Below are positions 1 through 8,960 of a stretch of DNA of 64,000 nucleotides, one piece after another; the first letter of the stretch is position 1; each line of letters begins with the position of its first letter. The notes under the pieces are model-generated. The model was not told the origin of the DNA and ran no database searches. It worked only from the letters and a program-made list of their open reading frames with translations. The stretch comes from Burkholderiales bacterium (GTDB taxonomy: Bacteria; Pseudomonadota; Gammaproteobacteria; Burkholderiales; Casimicrobiaceae). The stretch lies in the NCBI GenBank assembly GCA_020853025.1, contig JADYZP010000040.1:1-64000 (forward strand), in the 5' to 3' direction. A program made the position numbers and the translations under genes.

Positions 1-48
1 GAAGATCAAAAGCCAGAGCAACCGGACGACAATTTCAAGGTGGTCTGA
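1..48 (+). CDS. C-terminal end of an unidentified protein (partial)
   Basis: Frame 1 is open from the window edge and ends at TGA 46-48, giving 15 residues ending DDNFKVV. The tail is hydrophilic and acidic, and nothing in it identifies a family. It is called only because it is open to the edge and the next 230 bases carry no competing gene. It could be chance. Confidence 0.35.
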   Translation, partial: EDQKPEQPDDNFKVV

Positions 49-276
49 GATGGTCGGCCCCGAGGCCGACTCTCACCGGCTTGAGCCGTCGAATGAAGCC
101 ATCGCCTTAAGGCGATGGTCGTTCACCACCACCTGTCACCAGTGCGACTTGACCTGTCAACTGAAACATGGGACCTCCTTCGCTGGATTTGAATCTCGCG
201 TTCTTCCATCTTGCGCATTCGGGCACGCGCAGGCGTCGATGATCGGACTACCTTCGCACACGAAACGGGGGCCGGT
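49..276. other. Gene-poor stretch
   Basis: No reading frame here has protein-like composition or a recognisable domain. The only structure seen is a perfect 20-base palindrome at 99-118, listed separately. Frames that are open across it look like by-products of high GC. Confidence 0.5.
99..118. repeat. Perfect 20-bp palindrome
   Basis: Two 8-base arms (CCATCGCC and GGCGATGG) flank a TTAA centre, so the whole 20 bases are self-complementary. No T-run follows, so it is not a standard intrinsic terminator. It could be a protein-binding site, an RNA hairpin at the end of the upstream transcript, or a mobile-element relic. Confidence 0.6.
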
Positions 277-500
277 TTATGGATGGAGTCGTGGCAAGAG
301 TGGGCAAGACCGCCATGATGCGGCCATCAGTTGGCGGCCCGCATCCTTGAGCGCGCTTTGCCTGTCACCTTCCGGCGTAAAGGAGCCGGGTTTGAACACG
401 GCGCCTGCGGCCGCGCCGAGCATCAGGAGAGCCGAGCCCGGCGCTGGTTGAATGCGGGAAGCGCAGTCTTGTCTGTCGTGATGAGCTTGTCGTGCTTCAT
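277..500 (-). pseudogene. Possible frameshifted small gene behind the bigR-like repressor
   Basis: An ATG at 500-498 overlaps the TGA of the upstream repressor (ATGA), the usual sign of translational coupling. That frame gives only 25 residues (MKHDKLITTDKTALPAF...) before a stop at 423. The neighbouring frame then stays open to 277 with a plausible continuation (LMLGAAAGAVFKPGSFTPEG...). Joining the two frames would give one protein of roughly 70 residues with a short hydrophobic segment. I do not recognise a family. It may be a broken gene or a chance overlap. Confidence 0.3.
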
Positions 501-841
501 GATCGTGAGCTCCTCTCATTGGGAGCACAATAGATGGCCCAGAGCATGCGCATGACACGCACGGCGTTGTCGTCGCTGAGTCGGTAGAAGACGTACTTTC
601 CCTTCTTCTCGGTTTCGACCAGACCCTCCTGCCGCAACACGCCCAGCTGCTGCGACAAGGTGGGCTGGCGGATGCCGGTGGCCGCCTCCAGTTCGCCCAC
701 GTTGCGGCGGGCCGATGCGATCTGACACATCAGCAGCAAGCGATCTTCGTTGGCAAGAACCTTGAGCAAGGCGCAGACTTCTTCCGCGTGTTCGCGCAGT
801 TGATCGGGTGCGTTGAGACTGGTCTTGTTGAACGAGCGCAT
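497..841 (-). CDS. ArsR-family repressor, BigR/SqrR-like persulfide sensor
   Basis: This 114-residue winged-helix protein has the ArsR core: LKVLANEDRLLLMCQIA, then the recognition helix region IRQPTLSQQLGVLRQEGLV and the wing KKGKYVFYRL. Cysteines sit at 39 and 105. The 66-residue spacing matches C41/C107 of SqrR and the pair in BigR, which form an intramolecular (poly)sulfide link in known members. It lacks the CxC metal site of ArsR or SmtB proteins. It diverges from a persulfide dioxygenase across an AT-rich spacer. I infer that it represses itself and that gene until reactive sulfur accumulates. The ATG at 841 is the only good start. Confidence 0.85.
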   Translation of the reverse strand: MRSFNKTSLNAPDQLREHAEEVCALLKVLANEDRLLLMCQIASARRNVGELEAATGIRQPTLSQQLGVLRQEGLVETEKKGKYVFYRLSDDNAVRVMRMLWAIYCAPNERSSRS

Positions 842-872
842 CGTGGTTCGCGATCAATCACTGTACGGGTCG

Positions 873-903
873 ATATTATATTATTTGGTAGAGTAAAACA
901 ACT
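873..903. promoter_or_regulatory. AT-rich divergent promoter / candidate BigR operator
   Basis: In otherwise GC-rich DNA, 873-898 is almost all A/T. On the minus strand, TTGTTT (901-896) and a perfect TATAAT (880-875) lie 15 bases apart, about 35 bases before the repressor start. BigR-type sites are AT-rich imperfect palindromes overlapping the -10, so this is the likely operator. The exact half-sites cannot be fixed by eye. Confidence 0.5.
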
Positions 904-1049
904 GGCGAGACCGGGGGTGGCTGTATTCGCTCGCCCGCGCCGGCCAAGGGCGGTCACAGCTCCATGCGCGGCATGATGCAAGAATACGTCTTGCCGCGGT
1001 CGACCCTCTGCCGCGGACCTGTGTCCGATCTCTTGAAGGACTGGCCGAC

Positions 1050-1799
1050 ATGATTTTCCGTCAACTTTTTGAACCCTTGTCGAGCACCTATACGTACTTG
1101 CTGGGTTGCGAGCAGACGGGGCAAGCCGTGCTGATCGATCCGGTGGTCAATGCGATGGACCGCGATCTGCAGATTCTTCAGGCGCTGGGGCTGCGGCTCA
1201 CCTATACGCTTGACACGCACATCCACGCCGACCACATCACTGCCGCACTGCATCTGAAGGAGCGGGTGGGCAGCCGCATCGCCGCGCCGGCAATGGACCG
1301 CCTGCCTTGCATCGAGCATGGCGTCGAGGACGGCGTGCCCTTCGAGGTCGGCAGCCTGAGTTTCGAACCGATTCACACGCCGGGCCACACCGACGGCCAC
1401 TTCGCATACCGCCTGAGCGAGCGCGTTTTTACCGGCGACGCGCTGTTGATCGACGGCTGTGGACGCACGGACTTCCAGAACGGCGATGCACGAGCTCTTT
1501 TTCACAGCGTGCACGAGCGCCTGTTTTCGCTGCCCGACGACTGCCTCGTCTATCCGGCGCACGACTACCAGCATCGGCGCGTCTCGACAATCGCGCAGGA
1601 GCGCGAGCGCAACCCGCGGCTCGGCGGGCGGCGCACCCCCGATGAGTTCGTCGAACTGATGGCGGGGCTGAACCTGCCCTATCCGAAATTCATTGACCAT
1701 GCGGTACCGGGAAACCGCCAATGCGGGCGCTGCCCCGAAGACCTGGACGAGCGCCTGAACGCCTATTGCGAGCAGATGACGGACAGTCCGCAGGGCTGA
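1050..1799 (+). CDS. ETHE1-like persulfide dioxygenase (MBL fold)
   Basis: This 249-residue metallo-beta-lactamase-fold protein likely oxidises glutathione persulfide to sulfite in the cytoplasm. The motif THIHADH places H57, H59, D61 and H62. H113 (HTPGHTDG), D130 (FTGDALL) and H171 (YPAHDY) complete the metal site. By analogy with ETHE1, H57, H113 and D130 would hold a single iron. The GRTDFQ motif after D130 is characteristic of the ETHE1 group rather than glyoxalase II. The length matches the family. It faces the BigR/SqrR-like repressor, the standard arrangement for sulfide-responsive detoxification. A rhodanese or sulfide:quinone reductase partner is not nearby. Confidence 0.88.
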   Translation: MIFRQLFEPLSSTYTYLLGCEQTGQAVLIDPVVNAMDRDLQILQALGLRLTYTLDTHIHADHITAALHLKERVGSRIAAPAMDRLPCIEHGVEDGVPFEVGSLSFEPIHTPGHTDGHFAYRLSERVFTGDALLIDGCGRTDFQNGDARALFHSVHERLFSLPDDCLVYPAHDYQHRRVSTIAQERERNPRLGGRRTPDEFVELMAGLNLPYPKFIDHAVPGNRQCGRCPEDLDERLNAYCEQMTDSPQG

Positions 1800-1847
1800 G
1801 TGCAGCGCGTCGTGGCGTTAGTTTACTATCCATTCGAGGCGACTCCC

Positions 1848-2327
1848 ATGTTCCGCTATCACGTCCACATTTCCCGCGCTGCCGGCTGCGCGGCGCTCGT
1901 CTTCCTGGCAACGACCGCACGCGCCGAGGACGTCGGTTGCACGTCGACGACGTTTCACCTGTTCTCACCCAACGACAAGGTTTGCGTGCAGGCCTTCGAT
2001 GACCCCCGGGTGCTGGGAGTGACCTGTCACATCAGCCAGGCGAAGACGGGCGGGTGGAAAGGTGCAGTGGGCGTGGCCGAGGACCCGTCGCGCTTTTCGA
2101 TCACCTGCCATCAGGTCGGCCCGATTGCCATTCCTGCCGACCTGCCCAAGGAAGAGAGCGTCTTCAGCGAAAGTACGTCGCTGATCTTCAAGAACACCAA
2201 GGTCGTGCGAATGTTCGACGCCAAGCGCAATACGCTCGTCTACGTCGCGATCAGCAAGCGCGTGATCGAAGGCTCGCCGATGAATGCGATCTCGGCGGTG
2301 CCGATCATGCCATGGACCGGGCGCTGA
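1848..2327 (+). CDS. creA: CreA family periplasmic protein
   Basis: The 159 residues match the CreA family. They start with a signal peptide (MFRYHVHISRAAGCAALVFL, cleavage near ATTARA-ED). The mature part has conserved VFSESTSLIFK and KVVRMFDAKRNTLVYVAIS segments and several cysteines. The function is unknown. In E. coli it lies beside creBC but is not required for that system, and no creBC genes are seen here. An in-frame GTG at 1800 exists, but the ATG at 1848 leads directly into the signal peptide. The following 240 bases (2328-2569) hold no gene. Confidence 0.85.
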   Translation: MFRYHVHISRAAGCAALVFLATTARAEDVGCTSTTFHLFSPNDKVCVQAFDDPRVLGVTCHISQAKTGGWKGAVGVAEDPSRFSITCHQVGPIAIPADLPKEESVFSESTSLIFKNTKVVRMFDAKRNTLVYVAISKRVIEGSPMNAISAVPIMPWTGR

Positions 2328-2569
2328 TCTTCGCTCAGGCAGTGACTTGCGAATCAGGTCAGGATTGCAGCAGCGGAGCAGCTTTCAATCTCGATCATAC
2401 TGGGCACGCGAATCGGGGCAGTGCACGTCGGGATGTGCACGCCGGGATGTGCAACCGGAAGGCCGCCATCGTGGGTCGGATTGAAAGTACACCTTCCGTG
2501 GCGATCTTCCGAAGATCCCGCTTTCGCTGCTTTTTTGTCTCCGATGTGCCGGTTCCCTGACCACACGCG

Positions 2570-4303
2570 ATGAGCCTTCCCTCGACGTCGATCCCGGCGG
2601 TATCGCGCCTTCGCGCCGCGACCGTCGGCGACCTTGTCGCCGTTCTGCTCGTCCTTGGCACCCTGGTCATGCTCGCGCAGGCCAGTCGCGGACTCATGCA
2701 GCCTTTGCCCGAGCCGGGTCTGGGCGCAATCGACCTTCATCCTTCAGCGTTGCCGGAATACGCACTGCGTACTTCAATGCGCATGCTGGGGGCGATGGTG
2801 CTGTCGCTTGTCTTCACCTTCACCTACGCGACTTGGGCGGCCAAGAGCCGGCGCGCCGAGCAGATTTTGATCCCACTGCTCGACATTCTTCAGTCGGTGC
2901 CGATCCTCGGCTTCATTTCCGTCACCGTGGTTTTCTTCATGTCGCTCGCACCCGGAAGGTTGCTCGGCGCCGAGCTTGCCGCTGTCTTTGCCATTTTCAC
3001 GAGCCAGGCGTGGAACATGGCGTTCAGTTTTTATCAGTCGCTGAGAACGGTGCCGAACGAGCTTGCCGAGGCATCGCGATCGTTCCGCCTCAGCCCGTGG
3101 ATGCGGTTCTGGAAGCTCGAAGCGCCGTTTGCGACCCCGGCGTTGATCTGGAACATGATGATGTCGATGTCGGGCGGCTGGTTCTTCGTAGTCGCCTCCG
3201 AAGCGATCAGCGTCGGTAACACCATCGTCACGTTGCCAGGAATCGGATCGTATATCGCACTTGCCATCGCGCACCGCGATCTTGGCGCCATAGGTTGGGC
3301 GATTGTCGCGATGCTGATCGTCATCCTGATTTACGACCAACTGCTATTTCGACCGCTGGTCGCGTGGGCGGAGCGCTTTCGCTTCGAGCAGGAAGCCGGC
3401 GTGATGCCGTTGCGGTCATGGGTTCTGTCAACGTTGCGCCGATCCGGGCTCGTGTCCTGGGTTCTTTCCCCGGTCGCAATCGCGTGGCGGCGGACGTACC
3501 GGAGGTCGACCCAATCGGCCAAGGCGCCAACACCGATCGGCCCCGACAGACGTGCGACCGATTGGCTCGACCGGCTCTGGTACGTGACGATTGCTGCAGT
3601 TTCACTGATCGCGCTGTGGAAGATCTCCGCATTCGTACTGGCCGGCGTCACGCCGGGCGAGGTGGGGACCGCCATGCTGCTTGGCCTGGCTACCATGACG
3701 CGCGTGTTCGTGCTCATCGCGCTTGCCAGCGTTATCTGGGTTCCCGCCGGCGTCTGGCTCGGGCTGCGGCCCGGGGCCGCGCGCATTGCCCAGCCGATCG
3801 TTCAGTTCATGGCGGCGTTCCCGGCCAATCTTCTGTTTCCGCTCGCGGTTTCCGCGATCGTGGCATTGAGGCTCGATCCGGATATCTGGCTGAGCCCGCT
3901 GATGATTCTCGGCACGCAGTGGTACATCGTGTTCAACGTCATCGCCGGGGCGTCGACGATTCCGGCCGAACTGCGCGACATCGGCGTCAACCTGAATGTC
4001 CGCGGGTGGCTGTGGTGGCGGCGGATCGCGTTGCCGGCGGTGTTTCCGTTCTACGTTACCGGCGCCATCACCGCATCGGGCGGAGCCTGGAACGCGAGCA
4101 TCGTCGCCGAGATCGTAAGCTGGGGCGACACAACGCTCAAAGCCCGTGGTCTTGGAAGCTACATAGCGGAAGCAACCGAAGCAGGCGATTTCCATCGCGT
4201 GGTACTCGGGATCGCCGTGATGAGCGGATTCGTCGTCATCATCAACCGGGCGTTTTGGCGTCCGCTCTATGCGTTCGCCGAACGCAAGTTTCGCCTTGGT
4301 TGA
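2570..4303 (+). CDS. Fused double permease of a nitrate/taurine-type ABC importer
   Basis: The 577 residues hold two BPD-type permease domains in tandem. Each half carries hydrophobic helices and an EAA-like loop: [20 protein letters not shown] in the first half, and [20 protein letters not shown] in the second. A charged cytoplasmic linker lies between them around residues 290-340. The fusion makes the whole membrane channel from one chain. The next gene supplies the ATPase and overlaps the 3' end by 35 bases. No periplasmic binding protein gene is adjacent, so the substrate cannot be named. The family usually takes up small anions such as nitrate, sulfonates or bicarbonate. The start has no clear Shine-Dalgarno sequence. 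Confidence 0.85.
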   Translation: MSLPSTSIPAVSRLRAATVGDLVAVLLVLGTLVMLAQASRGLMQPLPEPGLGAIDLHPSALPEYALRTSMRMLGAMVLSLVFTFTYATWAAKSRRAEQILIPLLDILQSVPILGFISVTVVFFMSLAPGRLLGAELAAVFAIFTSQAWNMAFSFYQSLRTVPNELAEASRSFRLSPWMRFWKLEAPFATPALIWNMMMSMSGGWFFVVASEAISVGNTIVTLPGIGSYIALAIAHRDLGAIGWAIVAMLIVILIYDQLLFRPLVAWAERFRFEQEAGVMPLRSWVLSTLRRSGLVSWVLSPVAIAWRRTYRRSTQSAKAPTPIGPDRRATDWLDRLWYVTIAAVSLIALWKISAFVLAGVTPGEVGTAMLLGLATMTRVFVLIALASVIWVPAGVWLGLRPGAARIAQPIVQFMAAFPANLLFPLAVSAIVALRLDPDIWLSPLMILGTQWYIVFNVIAGASTIPAELRDIGVNLNVRGWLWWRRIALPAVFPFYVTGAITASGGAWNASIVAEIVSWGDTTLKARGLGSYIAEATEAGDFHRVVLGIAVMSGFVVIINRAFWRPLYAFAERKFRLG

Positions 4304-5618
4304 AGCGACGGCACCTGAGCAGGGCATTCCCTTGTTGGAGGTCCGGGGGGTGCGCAAGTCGTTTCGAAAGCCGGATGGCGACGAACTGCTGGTACTCGAC
4401 GGCGTCGACTTGAGCTTGCGGGAAGGTGAAATCGTCGGCCTCCTCGGACGATCGGGTTCGGGCAAGTCGACGCTGCTGAGGCTCATTGCCGGATTGTCGG
4501 TTCCTGTCGCAGGCTCGATCCGCTATCTCGGGCAACCGGTAACTGGGCCGCCGCCTGGCATCGCCATGGTATTTCAGAGCTTCGCGCTGTTTCCCTGGCT
4601 CACGGTCCTTCAAAACGTGCAACTGGGTTTGGAGGCGCTCGCGTTGCCCCCGGGCGAAATTCGCCGCCGCGCGCTCGGTGCGATCGACCTGATCGGGCTC
4701 GACGGCTTCGAATCCGCCTATCCTCGCGAGCTGTCCGGCGGCATGCGCCAACGGGTCGGCTTTGCCCGAGCACTGGTCGTCCATCCCAATATCCTGCTCA
4801 TGGACGAGCCATTCTCGGCCCTCGACGTCCTGACCGCCGAAACGTTGCGCACCGATTTCCTGGATTTATGGTCTGAGGGCCAGTTGCCGCTCAAGGGTGT
4901 GATCCTCGTCAGCCACAACATCGAGGAAGCGGTTCTCATGTGTGATCGGATACTCGTCCTGGGCAGCAACCCAGGTCGGATCCTCAACGAAATCAAGATC
5001 GAGTTGCCGCACCCGCGTGCGCGTCTCGATCCGCACTTCCGCGATCTCGTCGAGAGCATCTATGTGGAGATGACGTCGCAGCGCAGCACCGGACTTGCCG
5101 GCAAACGCAGCGACCGACTTCCGGGCTCGGGGCTCGGTACCATCCTGCCCCTGGTATCGTCGAATCTGCTAGCCGGCCTGCTCGAGGCGATTGCCGGATC
5201 ACCCTATAACGGCAACGCCGACCTTCCGGTCATCGCAGCGTCGCTGCAGATGGAGATCGACGAATTGTTCCCGGTGGCAGAAACCCTGCAGATGTTGAGA
5301 TTTGTAGACGTGGCGGGCGGTGACATCCGGATCACGACTGAAGGCAGGCAATTCAGCGACGCAGCAACCGACGAGCGCAAGCGGCTGTTCGCCCAGCATC
5401 TACTCACCCATGTGGCGCTGTCGGCGCACATCCGTCGCGTGCTCGACGAACGACCCAGCCACCGCGCGCCGTGGAGCCGGTTCTCGGACGAGCTGGAAGA
5501 CCATATGTCGCCCGATGCTGCCGAGCAGACGCTGCGCGCCATTGTCGACCTGGGCCGCTACGCGGAGGTCTTCGCCTATGATGATCAAGCGCATGCTTTC
5601 AGCCTGGACAATCCTTGA
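4269..5618 (+). CDS. ABC importer ATPase with C-terminal AAA-associated domain
   Basis: Residues 1-260 form a NitT/TauT-type ATPase: Walker [10 protein letters not shown] (60-68), Q-loop [12 protein letters not shown], signature [15 protein letters not shown] and Walker [13 protein letters not shown]. Residues of about 285-449 form an extra domain ([15 protein letters not shown]...[21 protein letters not shown]...) seen in some transporters of this class and annotated as AAA-associated. It looks like a winged-helix or regulatory appendage. The gene overlaps the permease gene by 35 bases, so the two are one transcript. A TTG at 4296 is an alternative start that would reduce the overlap. Confidence 0.87.
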   Translation: MRSPNASFALVEATAPEQGIPLLEVRGVRKSFRKPDGDELLVLDGVDLSLREGEIVGLLGRSGSGKSTLLRLIAGLSVPVAGSIRYLGQPVTGPPPGIAMVFQSFALFPWLTVLQNVQLGLEALALPPGEIRRRALGAIDLIGLDGFESAYPRELSGGMRQRVGFARALVVHPNILLMDEPFSALDVLTAETLRTDFLDLWSEGQLPLKGVILVSHNIEEAVLMCDRILVLGSNPGRILNEIKIELPHPRARLDPHFRDLVESIYVEMTSQRSTGLAGKRSDRLPGSGLGTILPLVSSNLLAGLLEAIAGSPYNGNADLPVIAASLQMEIDELFPVAETLQMLRFVDVAGGDIRITTEGRQFSDAATDERKRLFAQHLLTHVALSAHIRRVLDERPSHRAPWSRFSDELEDHMSPDAAEQTLRAIVDLGRYAEVFAYDDQAHAFSLDNP

Positions 5619-5847
5619 TGTCGATGCCCGATAGCAGGCAGCAGCGCGGCGCGGGATGGCGCCCGCACAATGCTTCCGCGCACAGCCGCGGGTGCTCATC
5701 GACAAACGTTGCGATGAATGAGTAGCTGCGTGTGTGACCGCTGCGCATGCGCTGCTCGACTCGGAAACGACCCGGCATGCGTGCGCTGACATCGCAGCAC
5801 GCCGGCGCACCGCACGTCGACCGGTCACCGTTATTCGCAGCTTCGCA

Positions 5848-6282
5848 ATGACTCCCCGCACCCGACGCGTCGTCCAAGCCATTCTCTACGAGGTCTTTGC
5901 CGTCGCCTTCGTGAGCCCGGTGCTGAGCTTCGCATTCGACGAGCCCCCTGCTTCGTCCTTTGGCTTGGCTATCGTGCTCTCGACCATCGCGCTCACGTGG
6001 AACTACGTGTTCAACTCGATCTTCGAGCGCTGGGAGTCGCGTCAAGCCATGCGCGGGCGGTCAGCGGCGCGGCGTCTTGCACACGGCCTCGGCTTCGAAG
6101 GCGGTCTTGCCATCATCCTCGTTCCAGTCATGGCGTCGTGGCTGCAAATTTCGCTTTGGGCGGCCCTCCTAGCCAATCTCGGCCTGCTGGCTTTTTTCTT
6201 CGTCTATGCCATGGCGTTCACGTGGGCGTTCGATCGCGTGTTCGGACTTCCGGAATCCGCGATGAAGAAGGACCAGGCCTGA
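5848..6282 (+). CDS. PACE-family multidrug efflux protein (AceI-like)
   Basis: The 144 residues hold two tandem transmembrane-pair domains (four helices), the size and layout of AceI. The first helix carries the conserved acidic residue in QAILYEVFAVAFVSPVLSF. The helix-2 motif TWNYVFNSIFERWE and its second-half counterpart AMAFTWAFDRVFGLP are family hallmarks. Known members export chlorhexidine and other biocides using the proton gradient. The start is the ATG at 5848, because it opens directly before helix 1. An upstream ATG at 5734 would add an unrelated Arg-rich leader. Confidence 0.85.
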   Translation: MTPRTRRVVQAILYEVFAVAFVSPVLSFAFDEPPASSFGLAIVLSTIALTWNYVFNSIFERWESRQAMRGRSAARRLAHGLGFEGGLAIILVPVMASWLQISLWAALLANLGLLAFFFVYAMAFTWAFDRVFGLPESAMKKDQA

Positions 6283-6362
6283 GCTGTCAAAGCCTCGAAT
6301 TCGAATGGGATTAACTGCCGAGTCTGATAGAGTGCGAACCTTCTCAACTTGCCAAGACTATT

Positions 6363-6824
6363 ATGCCCAACATCGGAAGTGTGTTGCGCGACGAGATTCT
6401 GCGCCTGTCGCGCAAGGAAACCCGAAGCCAGGTCGATCCGACAAGAAAGGTCACCGCGCGCCAGCGCAGGGACATTGCGGAACTGAAGCGCCAGGTCGAG
6501 CAACTCCAGCGGCAGGTCGCCCTGCTGTTGCGCAAGACTCTCGCGGCACCCGCCGCTGCAGCCGAATCCACCGCGCCACGGATGCGTTTCAACGCCAAGG
6601 GCCTGCGGACGCATCGCGAGCGACTCGGCCTTTCCGCGGGTGAATTGGGGAAGCTCGTGGGCGTCAGCGCCCAGTCGATCTACAACTGGGAACTGGGGAA
6701 CGCGCGGCCGCGCCCCGAGCAGCTATCGAAAGTGGCGGTCTTGCGCGGCATGGGGAAGCGCGAAGCGCAGGCCCGGTTGGAGCGATTGGCGGCCGGCAGC
6801 AAAGCGGGCAAGAGCACCAAATAG
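6363..6824 (+). CDS. Coiled-coil plus XRE-type helix-turn-helix protein
   Basis: In this 153-residue protein, residues 35-60 form a short coiled coil (RRDIAELKRQVEQLQRQVAL). Residues of about 78-135 form an XRE/Cro fold (LRTHRERLGLSAGELGKLVG, then VSAQSIYNWELGNARPRPEQ), and the tail is basic. It is probably a DNA-binding regulator, with the coiled coil for self-association. It lies about 150 bases upstream of phaC on the same strand. A role in PHA regulation is possible but is inferred from position only. Confidence 0.75.
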   Translation: MPNIGSVLRDEILRLSRKETRSQVDPTRKVTARQRRDIAELKRQVEQLQRQVALLLRKTLAAPAAAAESTAPRMRFNAKGLRTHRERLGLSAGELGKLVGVSAQSIYNWELGNARPRPEQLSKVAVLRGMGKREAQARLERLAAGSKAGKSTK

Positions 6825-6881
6825 CCCACGTCATACGGCGTCCAGCACCTGAAGCTCGCGGGGATCGCGCATGACACGACT

Positions 6882-6887
6882 TATAAT
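6882..6887 (+). promoter_or_regulatory. Candidate -10 element upstream of phaC
   Basis: A perfect TATAAT lies 88 bases before the phaC start, in the gap after the HTH gene. No good -35 is seen at the expected spacing, so an activator may be needed or the match is chance. Confidence 0.3.
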
Positions 6888-6974
6888 CATCGGCGGTAAT
6901 GAAGCAGGAGTGTCCGCAGAAGTGCGGGCGCGCCGGATGACATCCCGCGGCGCTGGAGATACGGAAAGCAGACC

Positions 6975-8921
6975 ATGAGTCCGACACCTCATCGCAAGAA
7001 ACCGGTCAATGCCGTTGTGACGCGTACGCCGCCTCGACCTGGAAGGCGAAAGCAACGCCTGCGGCGAGACACGCCGCAAATCGATTCGGGCGATGCCGCG
7101 AATCTACCGCCCGCGCGCGCAACCGGGAAGTCCGACGACAAGCAGGCGGTCACGGCTTTCCCGTATATGGGGTTGCCGCCGATCGCTCGGCTGGCGGAGC
7201 AGCATCGGCCCGGCGAGCTCGACCGTGCCCTGCACATTCGACTTGCGCGCCTGACGCAAGGCTTGTCACCGGCGGCGATTTCAGGCGCGTACATGGATTG
7301 GTTGCGCCATCTTGCGCTTTCACCCGACAAGCAGCAGGAATTGTGGTCGAAGGCAGTGCAAAAATCGGTGCGCATCGGACTGCATGCACTGCAAAGCGCG
7401 ACGAGTTATCGCTGCGACCCGTGCATCGAACCTCTTCCCCAGGACAAACGCTTCGCGGCGCCCGAGTGGCAGCAGTGGCCATTCAACCTGATCTACCAGT
7501 CATTCCTGCTCAACCAGCAGTGGTGGCACGGCGCCACTACCGGCGTCTCCGGCGTCACCCGGCATCACGAAGAGGTCACGACGTTCTATACGCGGCAGCT
7601 CTTGGACATGTTCTCACCGTCGAATTTCATTTTCGCGAATCCGGAAGTGCTTGCCGAAACTGCCAAGGAAGGCGGTGCCAATCTGCTACGCGGATGGCAG
7701 AAGTGGATCGCGGATATGGTGCAGTTCAACTCGAACGAGCCTCCGGTGGGGACGGAAAATTTCCGCCCGGGCCACGAGGTGGCGATCACCCCCGGCAAGG
7801 TGGTGTTCCGCAACCACTTGATCGAGCTGATTCAGTATCGTCCACAGACCGAGACCGTATTTGCCGAACCGGTGTTGATCGTGCCGTCGTGGATCATGAA
7901 GTACTACATCCTCGACCTGTCGCCAGTGAATTCGCTGGTCAGGTACCTCGTTGAGCATGGGCATACGGTCTTTATCATGTCGTGGAAGAATCCCGACGCG
8001 AACGATCGCGATCTCGGCATGGACGACTACTTGCAGGCCGGTGTCATGGCGGCGATCGGTGCGGTGAGCAGCATCGCGTCGGATCGGAAAATCCAGGCGC
8101 TCGGCTATTGCCTTGGCGGCACGTTGCTGGCCATTGCCGCGGCGTTCATGGCACGTTCCCGGGACGACCGACTGCAGTCGATGTCGCTGCTCGCCTCATT
8201 GCTCGACTTCACGGAACCGGGCGAGCTTGGATTGTTCATCGACGAGAGCCAGCTGGCGTTTCTCGACAACATCATGTCGAAGAAGGGATATCTGGATGGC
8301 AAACAGATGGCGGGAGCATTCGCTCTGCTCAATTCGCGCGACCTCGTCTGGTCACGGATCGTGCGCGACTACCTCATGGGCGGCAGCCAACGCGTGAGCG
8401 ATCTCGCTGCCTGGAACGCCGACGCCACGCGCATGCCTCGTCGGCAGCATAGCGAGTACCTGCACAGCCTGTATCTGCGAAACGACCTGGCCGAGGGGCG
8501 CTACGTCGTCGGCGACAAGCCCGTCGCACTTACCGACATCCGCATCCCGATTTTTTCGCTGGGCACACAGCGCGACACGGTTTCACCGTGGCGCTCGGTC
8601 TACAAGGTCAACCTACTCACCGATACGGACGTGACATTCTGCCTCACCAGCGGCGGCCACAATGTGGGTGTCGTCAATCCGCCGGGACCGGGGGTGCCGC
8701 GCAGCTACCAATTGGCCACACGCGCGGCTGACGGCCGCTACGTTGACCCCGATACCTGGCAAGCCACGGCGCCGGCGCATCAGGGCTCGTGGTGGCCTGC
8801 GCTGGAGGGCTGGTTGCGCGATCATGCAAGCAAGCGCGTCGCATCGCCGGCGATCGGCAACAAGGCGCGAGGCTACCCGGTGCTCGACGATGCGCCCGGA
8901 ACCTACGTGCTTACCCCGTGA
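6975..8921 (+). CDS. phaC: Class I-type polyhydroxyalkanoate synthase
   Basis: The 648 residues polymerise hydroxyacyl-CoA into PHA at the granule surface. The catalytic Cys is C379 in LGYCLGG, the lipase-box variant of PHA synthases. The Asp is in FSLGTQRDTVSPW and the His is in SGGHNVGVVNPPG. The segment TPGKVVFRNHLIELIQY is the family's conserved N-terminal block. It is longer than typical class I enzymes (about 590) owing to a basic, Arg/Lys-rich N-terminal extension of roughly 60 residues. No phaA, phaB, phasin or PhaR gene lies beside it, so precursor supply is encoded elsewhere. It converges with a universal stress protein gene. Confidence 0.92.
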   Translation: MSPTPHRKKPVNAVVTRTPPRPGRRKQRLRRDTPQIDSGDAANLPPARATGKSDDKQAVTAFPYMGLPPIARLAEQHRPGELDRALHIRLARLTQGLSPAAISGAYMDWLRHLALSPDKQQELWSKAVQKSVRIGLHALQSATSYRCDPCIEPLPQDKRFAAPEWQQWPFNLIYQSFLLNQQWWHGATTGVSGVTRHHEEVTTFYTRQLLDMFSPSNFIFANPEVLAETAKEGGANLLRGWQKWIADMVQFNSNEPPVGTENFRPGHEVAITPGKVVFRNHLIELIQYRPQTETVFAEPVLIVPSWIMKYYILDLSPVNSLVRYLVEHGHTVFIMSWKNPDANDRDLGMDDYLQAGVMAAIGAVSSIASDRKIQALGYCLGGTLLAIAAAFMARSRDDRLQSMSLLASLLDFTEPGELGLFIDESQLAFLDNIMSKKGYLDGKQMAGAFALLNSRDLVWSRIVRDYLMGGSQRVSDLAAWNADATRMPRRQHSEYLHSLYLRNDLAEGRYVVGDKPVALTDIRIPIFSLGTQRDTVSPWRSVYKVNLLTDTDVTFCLTSGGHNVGVVNPPGPGVPRSYQLATRAADGRYVDPDTWQATAPAHQGSWWPALEGWLRDHASKRVASPAIGNKARGYPVLDDAPGTYVLTP

Positions 8922-8960
8922 CGCGCCGGTATCGAACGTGGGAGTGAGACGATCCTGCAG

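Noticed and set aside
954-1721. A 255-codon minus-strand frame opposite the persulfide dioxygenase
   Set aside because: Antisense to a gene with a complete metal site; no domain in the shadow.
2425-2460. Short tandem repetition of CGGGATGTGCA before the ABC permease gene
   Set aside because: Only two copies, one base different around them; too short to call an operator or repeat array.
8922-8960. Terminator between phaC and the usp gene
   Set aside because: No stem-loop with a T-run could be seen in the 39-base gap.
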